Shown: piece by piece, positions 55,252-64,000 of the stretch
Numbering within the stretch: position 1 is the first letter of the stretch
Layout of the letters: each line of letters starts with the position of its first letter
Source of the DNA: Aphidius gifuensis
Taxonomy: Eukaryota > Arthropoda > Insecta > Hymenoptera > Braconidae
Reading direction: 5' to 3'
DNA: 64,000 bases
Assembly (NCBI RefSeq): GCF_014905175.1
Contig: NC_057789.1
Coordinates: 18,907,865 to 18,971,864 of the forward strand
Position numbers and translations under genes: made by a program
The notes under the pieces: model-generated
Seen by the model: the letters and a program-made list of their open reading frames with translations, nothing else
Told to the model about the DNA's origin: nothing
Database searches by the model: none

Positions 55252-55318
55252 ATATAAAGAAGAGTGAAAATAAAAATATATATTAGTCTAAGCAGCGCAG
55301 GATAGCGTGATTCATCTC

Positions 55319-55801
55319 ATGGATACTCAACAGCTAGCTAGAGCTTTACCGTATACAGATATCTCTGTTGGTGGAATTTATCCTGTAGACAAACTACTTT
55401 ATGTCTGGCCAAAGCCGTGTGCAATAATTGCAAATACAGACAATCATAACCAGCCAGGATCTCATTGGGTCGCATTATTTATCGATCATTTTGGCTATGG
55501 AATATACTTCGATAGTTTTGGACAAAGACCTACCGATCCACGCTTCAGCTATGTCCTTAGAAGGAACACTGTCTGTTACGAGTATAATAATAAAAGGCTT
55601 CAAGATTTTTCGTCTAATGTGTGTGGTTGCTATTGCATTGTTGCTCTACATTGGTTTTCCAATGGCGGAAATCTTTCGAGTTTCCAACGCCTGTTTGGCG
55701 ACGATACTAAACTCAACGACAATACTATAATGACAATGTATAAAAAACTGATTCAAAAAAAAAATATATTTAAAAATAAGCGTTTCCATTTTCCGAGGTA
55801 G
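55319..55801 (+). CDS. PRO: Maverick A adenain-type cysteine protease
   Basis: The ATG at 55319 is preferred over a GTG at 55307, because family members start MDTxQL. The product is about 160 residues. Visible catalytic parts are PGSHWVALFIDHFG (His), YFDSFGQRPTDP (acidic residue) and SSNVCGCYCIVALHW (nucleophile Cys in CGxYC), with the Gln-like position just upstream. This is the C5/ULP-type protease that matures capsid proteins in adenoviruses and Mavericks. It is intact. The 3' flank has AATAAATAAATAAATAA polyadenylation-like repeats at 55840-55868. Confidence 0.85.
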   Translation: MDTQQLARALPYTDISVGGIYPVDKLLYVWPKPCAIIANTDNHNQPGSHWVALFIDHFGYGIYFDSFGQRPTDPRFSYVLRRNTVCYEYNNKRLQDFSSNVCGCYCIVALHWFSNGGNLSSFQRLFGDDTKLNDNTIMTMYKKLIQKKNIFKNKRFHFPR

Positions 55802-55959
55802 TGGTGCAACTGTACAACATTCTTATTGTAAATTTCGTTGAATAAATAAATAAATAAATAAAATAAATAAAATTGTTTTTTGTTTGAATTATTCCCTCTC
55901 CTTAATTTTAAAAAAATATATATAAAGAGAATTTTAAAATTGATGTTTAGTTTAAAAAA

Positions 55960-56211
55960 ATGGCTTCATCAACAAGCATGATGATGGCAGAACACATCGA
56001 AAAACGTACTTGGTTTGAACGTGGTGAAAGATTATTGTATCGTGTAGAATCCAATCGCCGTGAAAGTTTTGAAACATGGCCGTTAGCTCATCTTTTAGAT
56101 ATTTTTGAATTGGCTTCTGCTGGATTCTATTATACCGGAGTTGGTAACTTTGTATGTTGTTTTGAATGTGGAGTTAAAATTAACGATTGGACTTTGGGTG
56201 ATAATCCTTGG
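55960..56211 (+). CDS. BIR-domain (IAP-like) protein, cut by assembly gap
   Basis: ATG at 55960 opens a frame of 84 codons to the gap. The sequence RRESFETWPLAHLLDIFELA, AGFYYTGVGNFVCCFECGVK and INDWTLGDNPW is most of a baculovirus IAP repeat: the RxxSFxxWP start, GFYYTG, the CxxC zinc ligands (CFEC) and WxxGDxPW. The His and last Cys ligand should lie in the gap. IAPs of this type bind caspases and are carried by many large insect DNA viruses. The gene is 160 bp downstream of the protease on the same strand, with a TATA-like AAAATATATATAAAG at 55911. It is either a Maverick cargo gene or host DNA at its edge. Confidence 0.8.
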
Positions 56212-56311
56212 NNNNNNNNNNNNNNNNNNNNNNNNNNNNNNNNNNNNNNNNNNNNNNNNNNNNNNNNNNNNNNNNNNNNNNNNNNNNNNNNNNNNNNNNN
56301 NNNNNNNNNNN
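56212..56311. other. assembly gap of 100 N
   Basis: Exactly 100 N, the conventional size for a gap of unknown length. Missing sequence may include the rest of the BIR gene, the packaging ATPase and the right end of Maverick A. Confidence 0.99.
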
Positions 56312-56945
56312 TTTAAATTATATTAATATAATTTTAAAAGTATAAATAAACACACCGCTACCTTCAATTAGCAAATTTAAAAATTTTTAAATTATATTAT
56401 TTTTTTTTATACCGTTAAAATTACATGTAAATAATATAATTTTTATAATTTTTTATTTATAATAATAATAATAATAAATTATAAAAACTTTAAATAATAT
56501 ATATTAATATAATTTTGGTATAAAATAAACACACCGCTACCTTCAATTAGCAAATTTAAAAATTTTAAATTATATTATTTTTTTATACCGTTAAAATTAC
56601 ATGTAAATAATATAATACATAATTTATTTATAATAATAATAATAATAAATTATAAAAACTTTTAAATAATTATATTAATATAATTTTAAAAAGTATAAAT
56701 AAACACACCGCTACCTTCAATTAGCAAATTTAAAATTTTTAAATTATATTATTTTTTTATACCGTTAAAATTACATGTAAATAATATAATTTTTATATAA
56801 TAATAATAATAATATTTATAATAATAATAATAATAAATTATAAAAACTTTAAATAATTATATTAATATAATTTTAAAAGTATAAATAAACACACCGCTAC
56901 CTTCAATTAGCAAATTTAAAAATTTTAAATTATATTTAAACAATG
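56312..56945. repeat. four tandem repeats of about 180 bp
   Basis: The phrase CACACCGCTACCTTCAATTAGC recurs at about 56351, 56530, 56704 and 56888, with nearly the same AT-rich sequence between copies (TACCGTTAAAATTACATGTAAATAATATAAT, (TAA)n, TTATATTAATATAATTTT). The first unit is cut by the gap. Confidence 0.9.
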
Positions 56946-58030
56946 TAATTTATACAATTATAATAAATTAATATTATATTATTAATAAAAATGATAAATA
57001 ATAGTGTTTTTATATTTTTTACTTTTTATTTTTTTTCAAAGTCCCGTGTACCGTCAAGATTTTATGTATGTTTCAACAACAAAAAGGGGCCTATTTAACA
57101 TGGGATTTGAATGAAACGCAGTAGACCATTAAGTTTTTGCTTTCGGTATTATAAGGAAGAGCGCTTAGAGCAGTGCGATATAGACGTTTTTCATATATAT
57201 TATAAATTTTATGGTAACTTTTACCATATTTTTTATATGTATAATATTCATACTCGTAAATACGCAAGTATTCTTTCATATGTATACTTAGTTTGTTTTA
57301 GATATATATATATATATCTATTACTTGCTCGTGTTTTGTATGTATATTTTATATACATATATATAAAATATAAAATATAGTTGAATTTATTATTTATATT
57401 TTAATATATATAAAAAAATGTTTTTACTACGAATATCGTTTATTGTTTCTATAAAAGGGTCTCATGTTATTTTAAAATAAAACACAACATTACCACGGGT
57501 CGATGGCTCTTTATGTGGTACCCGTTATAAACGTTTTAAAATAACAAATAATTATTTATATGTAAAAATATAAATAATATATTGTTGTAAAAAAAATTTT
57601 ACTGAGCATCAACTTACTCCATTCCGAGCAAGAATATTAAATATTTTACGTATTTACCATGTCGAATTATGATAAAAAATTTATCTAACGAAAGTTTAAA
57701 TTTAAAAAAATATGAGAGAATGTTTGAAATATAATTCCATTGGTTTTTAATAACATAAGATTTCTGCGCTTTGAGAAATAGGCTGAGTAGTTACTTCTTA
57801 TTAAAAAAAATGTATTGAAATAAAATGCTTTTTCATACATGATTTTAATATATAAAGAAAATATTATATTTAAAAAAAACCGTGGTGGACGCCGTACGAT
57901 GCGCATCTTCTCTCGTACATATTTCACCAAATTTACAATTTTTGATTTTAAAAGTCAGTTTAATTGCCAATTTGTATATTGTTGATACGGATCCACCAGC
58001 TAAACATAATATTGTATAATATAAAGTGTT
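56946..58030. other. AT-rich DNA with one small hairpin, no gene
   Basis: Open frames here (57091-57279, 57111-57380, 57685-57930) are Y, I and F rich with no motif. An imperfect inverted repeat lies at 57464-57546 (GTTATTTTAAAAT...ATTTTAAAATAAC) with a nested ACGGGT/ACCCGT pair. Confidence 0.5.
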
Positions 58031-60475
58031 ATTTTTAATAATTAATAGTTTTTTTATATATCAAATGAAGAGTCGGTTGGTAACATAACCTTTCAGCCGT
58101 CATTGACTCAGTGAAAATTTACACATAATTTTAGTAACATAATTAAATGTTCGTATACTATTTAAACTATATAGTGACTAACAACTTGATAATAAGACGA
58201 ATAAACATTTATAAAGTGTCAGTATAATTAATTAACTGCAAAAACATTAAAGACATAATAGCCAAGAACAAGAGTGGCTTCTGTGCTAATTTAATTTTTG
58301 GTGGAACATCAAGTTAATTAAAGTGTGTTATTATAAAACAATTTGTTTAATTATCGAACATTTTTTGTTGTTCCTTAATTTGTGGTGTATATTATTTTGG
58401 TGTATGTCAGGCATATAATTATTGCTGCATTGCATAGACATCATCTTCTAGACCTGGTGATTTGGGTGTGGTCCTCTGAACACTCTGCCTTATCTTATCT
58501 TAAATAACTGCATATAGTTCTTAATCTTACCACTACCAGCACTTTGTTATTCTGCTCTACATTACCTACCAAGGTTATAAATTTTCACACCAGACGTCAC
58601 TACTTGTTGTTATCAATCAGCTGTACAGCTGTATTATTATATATACAGAATGTCAATAGTGAGATCTCCAACAAGACGTAGCACATCTCTGGACCTCAAT
58701 GGTGATGTGTTTGGTGCTAGTAATTTCATGTTAACAAACTTGCAACAATCAAGCTCCAATAGTACCATGTCACAAACATCTGGCTCAACCATTTTTGTGG
58801 CTGATAGACGTCCTCTTTGTCCGCGTAAAAATACGACATCTACTTCAACTACTTGTACACAAATGGCTAATGACATTACACTTGATCAGATCAAGAGTCT
58901 TCTCGATCAACAAACTGTATCATTTGAGGCATCAATTGATTCTAAACTAAATAGTATTATTGATACATTTAAATCATTTACAGTTACTGTAAATAAAAAA
59001 TTTGCAATGATTGATGCTGAATTAGGTCAGGTCAACAACAACATACAAACACTAAATACAACAATTGGCAACAACACAACACAAATCAAAATTAATACAT
59101 CAACTATTGCTGAAAATAAAACGAGTATCACTCAAATGAGTGATGATATAAATAATGGCAAATTAATACTGGAACGTATGCCAAACGTCATTGTTTTTGG
59201 CATACCTGAAGACCCAGATAATAATTTAAATACTAATCAACGTATTGTAAGTGATAGAGGTAAAGTAGATCAGCTCATAAAGTCTGTTTTTGATTCACAA
59301 CCAACTGCTGGTACTGTCAAAGTGACCTCGTCACGTATTCACCCTCATTCTGGAACTTTGGCAAAGGCTAGAATGACAAAGGTGAAATTTAATAGTATTT
59401 TCTATAAAGATGTATTTGTGCAGAGGTTTATGGAGTTGAAGAAATTAAAGTCACTGACAGGTTGGATGGCCACAGTGGCTATCTCTCAGGACTTTACACC
59501 GGCTCAACTAGCCCAAAGACGTCAACTAAGATCTCAATTGACTGAAAATGGTATCACAAATCCAAGGATCAGGTTCATCAATGGTGTCTTCAGGGTCATG
59601 AACAACACTTACCCAACATCGTGATATAATTAATTATTAAATTACTATTTTATTAATATTAATATTATTGTTATATTATTAATTTCGTTATATTATCATG
59701 TTATATTATTATTCATTTTGTTATGTAACTAATATATTGGTTATCGTTGCTACAAGCTAATTACAAGCTTCTTGCTACATCATACTGATTTGAAATGGTG
59801 TCAATCATCTTATTATAATGTAATGGCATAGGGTTATTTGTTGTATCACTTGATTATCATATCACTTTGCTTCAGATTACAATTTAATAGGGTCAAATTG
59901 TTTTTCTATTCTCTTTTTTTTTTTTTTTTTTTTCTTACGTTCTCTGTCGTCCTCTTTGCCTTACTGTCATTATAAGTCAAATAATAAATCAATGTTAAAT
60001 TTAGTGTAATAGTAAGGCAGATGTCTCGGTATGTAAAACAATTTTCCCTTCAGATTAAGTTTAAAAGTTTCTAACGATAATTAATTTGATGCAACATAAT
60101 CATATGTAATTACCCTTTTCCTATACTAGCTTTGTAGCACATTTGATAGCTAATATATCATATTATTATTATTATTAATGTGAAGACTGGTTTCTTTTCA
60201 TATACTATTGAACTATTATTCTAATATTATCTAATTGTTATACTTTTGTAATAATAATTATCTTAAACATCATTATAAGTTGAGTAATGTGATCCATGCC
60301 ATAATATAATTATTGTAAATAACATTTATATCTCATATTTTGATAGATTGTAATATTATTATGTAATATGTACTAAATTGCTTACTGCAATTTTATCCTG
60401 ATTCCAATAATGGCCTCTTGCCGCTGGGATATTAATAATAAATAAATAAATAAATGAATAAATAAATAAATATAT
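58030..60475 (+). mobile_element. ORF1-only LINE copy with (AAAT)n tail
   Basis: A leader (about 58060-58649) resembling the one at 12.2-12.8 kb is followed by ORF1 (58650-59624). An 800-bp 3' region then ends in AATAATGGCCTCTTGCCGCTGGG and TAATAAATAAATAAATAAATG. The tandem AAAT tail is a LINE 3' end. No endonuclease or reverse transcriptase lies between ORF1 and the tail, so this copy would depend on a partner element. Confidence 0.7.
58650..59624 (+). CDS. LINE ORF1 protein (coiled coil and RNA-binding-like)
   Basis: A 324-residue open frame without breaks. It has an N-terminal Ser/Thr-rich region, then a coiled coil with regularly spaced I, L and N (DQIKSLLDQQTVSFEASIDS through NKTSITQMSDDINNGK). 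A C-terminal globular domain follows (LERMPNVIVFGIPEDPDNN, SSRIHPHSG, VAISQDFTPAQLAQRRQLRS, IRFINGVFRVMN), the layout of L1/CR1/R1-type ORF1 RNA-binding proteins. The protein would coat the element's RNA. Being uninterrupted, it may be recent or under selection. The 12.8-kb copy is a truncated relative. Confidence 0.8.
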   Translation: MSIVRSPTRRSTSLDLNGDVFGASNFMLTNLQQSSSNSTMSQTSGSTIFVADRRPLCPRKNTTSTSTTCTQMANDITLDQIKSLLDQQTVSFEASIDSKLNSIIDTFKSFTVTVNKKFAMIDAELGQVNNNIQTLNTTIGNNTTQIKINTSTIAENKTSITQMSDDINNGKLILERMPNVIVFGIPEDPDNNLNTNQRIVSDRGKVDQLIKSVFDSQPTAGTVKVTSSRIHPHSGTLAKARMTKVKFNSIFYKDVFVQRFMELKKLKSLTGWMATVAISQDFTPAQLAQRRQLRSQLTENGITNPRIRFINGVFRVMNNTYPTS

Positions 60476-60568
60476 ATATATATATATATAATACAGATAA
60501 AATAAATTATTGTATAAATAATTATATTATTCAATATTAATAATTTATATAATAATTATAATACAATA

Positions 60569-60609
60569 CCCAATATTTTTTTAATATTTATTTATTAAAA
60601 AATATTGGG
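60569..60609. repeat. hairpin with 13-bp arms
   Basis: CCCAATATTTTTT and AAAAAATATTGGG are perfect inverted arms around a 15-nt AT loop, in AT-rich DNA between the LINE tail and the 18S pseudogene. Confidence 0.7.
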
Positions 60610-60679
60610 ATAGAGGAGTATATTCGCTTGTGGTGATATATCATCCTTTAATATAATTAAATATATATTAAAACGAAGC

Positions 60680-61190
60680 TCCCTAGTTGATCCTGACAGT
60701 AGTGATATGCTTGTCTCAAAGATTAAGCCATGCATGTCTCAGTACATGCCTAATTAAGGTGAAACCGCGAATGGCTTATTAAATCAGTTATGGTTCCTTA
60801 GATCGTACCCACATTTACTTGGATAACTGTGGTAATTCTAGAGCTAATACATGCAAACTAGAATTCCGACCAGAGATTTATTATATATCCATCGTTAATT
60901 TTGATGACTCTGAATAACTTTGTGCTGATCGCATGGTCTTGTACCGGCGACGAATCTTTCAAATGTCTGCCTTATCAACTGTCGATGGTAGGTTCTGCGC
61001 CTACCATAATTGTAACGGGTAACGGGGAATCAGGGTTCGATTCCGGAGAGAGAGCCTGAGAAACGGCTACCACATCCAAGGAAGGCTAGCGATCCGCCGA
61101 AGTTCCTCCGATGACTCGGCGGGCAGCTTCCGGGAAACCAAAGCTTTTGGGTTCCGGGGGAAGTATGGTTGCAAAGCTGAAACTTGAAGA

Positions 61191-61224
<34 letters not shown>

Positions 61225-61240
61225 GCGGCTTGATTTTGCG
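60680..61240 (+). rRNA. 18S rRNA pseudogene with a large internal deletion
   Basis: The 5' end of nuclear 18S rRNA is recognisable (GTTGATCCTG..AGTAGTGATATGCTTG, AGATTAAGCCATGCATGTCT). It runs to CCACATCCAAGGAAGGC at about 61085. It then jumps directly to CTAGCGATCCGCCGAAGTTCC, about 600 nt further along a normal 18S, and continues to ACCACCAGGAGTGGAGCCTGCGGCTT before losing similarity near 61240. Point changes at conserved sites (for example GATCCTGACAG for GATCCTGCCAG) support a pseudogene. The minus-strand open frame 61067-61252 lies over it and is not a gene. Confidence 0.9.
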
Positions 61241-63590
61241 TCGGGATTTCATTGGGTCTATTGGGACGTTAGATTTTTGTGGGATTGCAAATTGCTGTAT
61301 GTTGGGATCGTTCGCTGCAACTTGGCTGGGATTTGATTTGATTTCTTTTGATTAAAAAATGTAAGACTGATTTATGTGTGTAGATACAAGAGACAAAAAC
61401 GAATATAGAAAGGGAACTTAGCTAGAATTTAAACAATTATTGATTGTCACAAGCGAATCTGATTTGTGCAGCCAAAATCAATGAAATGAGGAAAACGGCG
61501 AATCTTTTCCTTGGCCGGGGGCAGAATGAACAGGGGGTCTTGATATGCATCGTGGTGGTCCTCGGGTTTTTTCGTTCTTGTGGTCCTGGTGATTTCTTGA
61601 TGTTGGGTCGAGCCGTAGTTTCGTAGATCTTAGTCACCAAACTAGGATCTGTAAGTTGAATATCTTCTTGGTAACCAGTTGAGCATGGATTCTATCGAAA
61701 ATAGGTTCCCATTGAATAATGGGTCCTTGTTGGAAATAGTTGCTCTTTAAATATATAATAGTCGAATATAGATGTAGATTATGGATTAAATCTTCTGAAC
61801 TAATTTTGGCTTGCGAGTCTTGGATGTAATGATGACTAACATACTATTACTCATGTGGTGAGCAATTCTGTCCTCAACCATTGCGGGTCCCTGTCGCTAG
61901 TGAAAAAGGGTAGCAGAATCCACATGAAGAACGTATAGTGAGTTGTCTTCTCTAAGGAACAAGAGTCGGTCTGTAATTCCTTATCGCAGGGTCTTTGGTG
62001 CGAGAAGTGGAAATAGCGATTATTTCTATGGCGTAGCTGGTAACCTATAGGGTTATCTACGATAACGCCTTGAAGGGCTATCTGTTCTCGGGGCTAAATC
62101 ATCCCTTTGGTTTGCCTCTCGGACTTTTGGTCTGAGGTTTTTCAATGAATTCCGCCATTCATAGCTACTGCCTCTTGTTGCTTTCAACTTATAATATTAT
62201 CTCGTCTGCGACGCTATGAAATTTTCAAGCTAAGCTATTTCTTTGCTGTTGGCTTAACGGCCGTGATACTTCAGAATTATAAGAATATGGTCCAAGGACG
62301 TTAAAACTTCATTCCCCGAGGCCACTGACTTGCACGCGTTTGTTTGTACGCTAAAATATACAAAAGGTATAATTGACGCGTGGAAAACAGTCCTCCCGAG
62401 TACAATGTGGTATCCAATTATGTGAATTTCGGTATAGTTACGATGCTCACGCACAAATGGAACTGATGTTCACAGGATATTACATTTGCTTGGCCCACCC
62501 AAGTACAGACTTCGGTGTGATTATTTCGGCAAAGTACCGTTGCTCTGGCACGAATGAAACCGATGTTTTCTGCACCAAACGATGTACCCTAAACAAAAAC
62601 AAAATTAAAATAATGACTTAGTAGGTCTCGCTACAATTTTAAGTACTTTTACTATGCACTGTAAGTGGGATTTTGGTATAAGCTCACAACATATTATTAA
62701 CAATTATACTAATTTCTCGGTCATTGGTAACCTATAGGATATTTATCATATAAATATTTTCCTTGAAGGGCTAGCCATTTTGACTGTTTCGACAGTCAGA
62801 ATTCGAAACGGCGAAGGTTTTTAAATGAATCTACGCCACGTGACTATTGCAGTGCCATCGATATATTCGATAGATATATTTATGTTTTTACGTACCTTAG
62901 CAAGTATATTGAACATATCTATATCTTGCTGTTTATGTCATAAACGAAGTGCTTGAAAGATTCCTATTAAGTCTTGCTGTTGGTTTGACTACTGTAATAC
63001 TCCAGCCCTTCGTTGTGTCTTTTGATGATGTATATATTTATATATGCGGAAAATGACGCTTCGTAACGTCTTGTATCATGCATAGAGTTTTTGTAAAATT
63101 TTATTTTTCGATATGTATGTGCAGGATTCGCGTGAATAAGTTTTTAATTTCTCTGGCCTCTGTGGTTGTTCAGTTTGAGTCAAGGTGGTCGGCGCTTCGT
63201 GGGGCCGGGGCTGGGTGTGGCTAAGGCTCGAATGTAGCTAAGACTCGGATGTGGCTAAGGCTCAGATGTAGCTAAGGTTCAAATGTAGCTGAGACTCAGA
63301 TGTAGTCAGAGCTCGAATGTAGCTAAGGCTTTCATGTAGTTTGGGCTCTGCGTGGTGGTATGACCACGGCAGAACTTTGCGAACATATGCCGGAAAACAA
63401 TTGCTCAACAGGATCAATTATATTAATTGAAGCTTTTATGGTCTATAATTTCATAAAACCGGGTCGTAAGGCGTACGACTTACAGTGTACCTCCCCGTGT
63501 TTTCCCGTGGGTGCAGATCCTTAGTTTGGGGGTCTGTAGCGAAATCACTTATCTGCAACTCGATCCGCAGACGGCTCTGGATTTTTCTCG
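61240..63590. other. spacer-like sequence between inverted 18S pseudogenes, with repeats
   Basis: This block has higher GC than the rest of the window and no recognisable gene. Two diverged copies of one segment are present, at about 62038-62275 and 62724-63005, sharing TGGTAACCTATAGG, CCTTGAAGGGCTA and TTGCTGTTGG. At 63200-63345 there are about eight imperfect units of roughly 20 bp (ATGTAGCTAAGGCTCG). Repeats of this type fit an intergenic spacer of rDNA. Short open frames here (61437-61640, 62254-62454, 62373-62621) show no motif. Confidence 0.5.
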
Positions 63591-63594
63591 GCCG

Positions 63595-63652
63595 GGGATC
63601 TTCCGGTGTCCGGGCCTGGTGGAGTTTCCTGTGTTGAGTCAAATTAAGCCGC

Positions 63653-63701
<49 letters not shown>

Positions 63702-64000
63702 TTTGCAACCATACTTCCCCCGGAACCCAAAAGCTTTGGTTTCCCGGAAGCTGCCCGCCGAGTCATCGGAGGAACTTCGGCGGATCGCTAGCCTTCCTTG
63801 GATGTGGTAGCCGTTTCTCAGGCTCCCTCTCCGGAATCGAACCCTGATTCCCCCTTACCCGTTACAACCATGGTAGGCGCAGAACCTACCATCGACAGTT
63901 AATAAAGCAGACATTTGAAAGATTCGTCGCCGGTACAAGACCATGCGATCAGCACAAAGTTATTCAGAGTCATCAAAATTAACGATGGATATATAATAAA
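63595..64000 (-). rRNA. 18S rRNA pseudogene, inverted second copy, runs off the window
   Basis: On the minus strand this matches the first copy and carries the same internal junction (CCAAGGAAGG joined to CTAGCGATCC, at about 63795). Its 3' side extends further into normal 18S (TTTGACTCAACACAGG, CAGGCCCGGACACCGGAAG, near 63600-63650). It is closer to canonical 18S at some sites (GGAGAGGGAGCCTGAG). The 5' side continues past position 64000. Open frames over it (63451-63684, 63511-63693) are not genes. Confidence 0.9.

Larger units (their letters stand above)
41846..56211 (+). mobile_element. Maverick A (Maverick/Polinton, virus-like), 3' end beyond an assembly gap
   Basis: All genes are on the plus strand with short spacing or overlaps: accessory spliced gene, polymerase B, two small ORFs, pre-integrase protein, integrase, minor capsid, basic core, major capsid, protease, BIR protein. 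This is the Maverick gene set. The left limit is set where the tnp2-like gene ends and a GC-richer, non-coding terminal region begins; a terminal inverted repeat cannot be tested because the right end is missing. Coding damage is mostly single-base frameshifts. No packaging ATPase is seen before the gap at 56212. Confidence 0.85.

Noticed and set aside
55428..55730. Alternative-frame ORF of 100 codons
   Set aside because: It overlaps the protease gene, which has the full catalytic set in the other frame.
61067..61252. Minus-strand ORF of 61 codons, repeated at 63511-63693
   Set aside because: Both are antisense or sense reads of 18S rRNA sequence; the shared protein words only reflect the duplicated rRNA.

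Overview
This window is AT-rich arthropod nuclear DNA, probably insect. It is made almost entirely of mobile elements, with no confidently intact host gene. The reasons are eukaryotic 18S rRNA sequence at 60.7-64 kb, spliceosomal introns, insect-type LINEs, MITEs and a hAT transposon, and two Maverick/Polinton elements of kinds common in insect genomes. The base composition would suit an AT-rich parasitoid wasp, but the sequence alone cannot name the species. There are no CRISPR arrays, operons or bacterial genes.

Layout. 1-9 kb: AT-rich DNA holding three nested non-autonomous repeats, a foldback element and a dead hAT relic. 9-11 kb: a 138-nt exon-like block and an 800-bp TTAA-flanked MITE. 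11-26.1 kb: an old, broken Maverick (here 'Maverick B'). Its pieces are a protein-primed type B DNA polymerase (+), a conserved FIDLQGF-type protein (-), a retroviral-type integrase (-), a coiled-coil fibre-like protein (-), a conserved YWDDPNEL protein (-), a minor capsid protein (+), a small basic protein (+), a major capsid protein (+) and an acidic-tailed protein (-). It is punctured by LINE, SINE, foldback and tRNA-like insertions. 26.5-29 kb: a foldback, a LINE endonuclease relic split by a 1-kb element, and a third tRNA-like cassette. 30.0-33.8 kb: a hAT transposon with exact ends and an 8-bp target duplication. 34-37 kb: LINE tails, an LTR-retrotransposon remnant and a MITE. 37.4-41.8 kb: a zinc-finger plus tnp2-like transposase gene split by a 2.2-kb repeat.

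41.85-56.2 kb: a second, much better preserved Maverick ('Maverick A'), all on the + strand. The order is a GC-richer terminal region with 130-bp repeats, a five-exon spliced accessory gene, DNA polymerase B, two small proteins, a conserved pre-integrase protein, integrase with a chromodomain-like end, minor capsid (penton-like) protein, a basic core protein, major capsid protein, adenain-type protease and a BIR (IAP-like) protein cut by an assembly gap. In known Mavericks the polymerase replicates the element, the integrase inserts it, and the capsid proteins and protease would build a virion. The genome-packaging ATPase is not visible here. The coding breaks in Maverick A are nearly all small frameshifts, which fits either a young insertion or uncorrected long-read errors.

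56.3-60.5 kb: 180-bp tandem repeats and an ORF1-only LINE copy. 60.7-64 kb: two inverted, internally deleted 18S rRNA pseudogenes around a spacer-like segment.

The most interesting items are the spliced accessory gene of Maverick A, whose internal exons all begin and end in phase 1, the BIR gene beside its protease, the tRNA-like cassettes flanked by inverted repeats, and the fibre-like coiled-coil protein of Maverick B.
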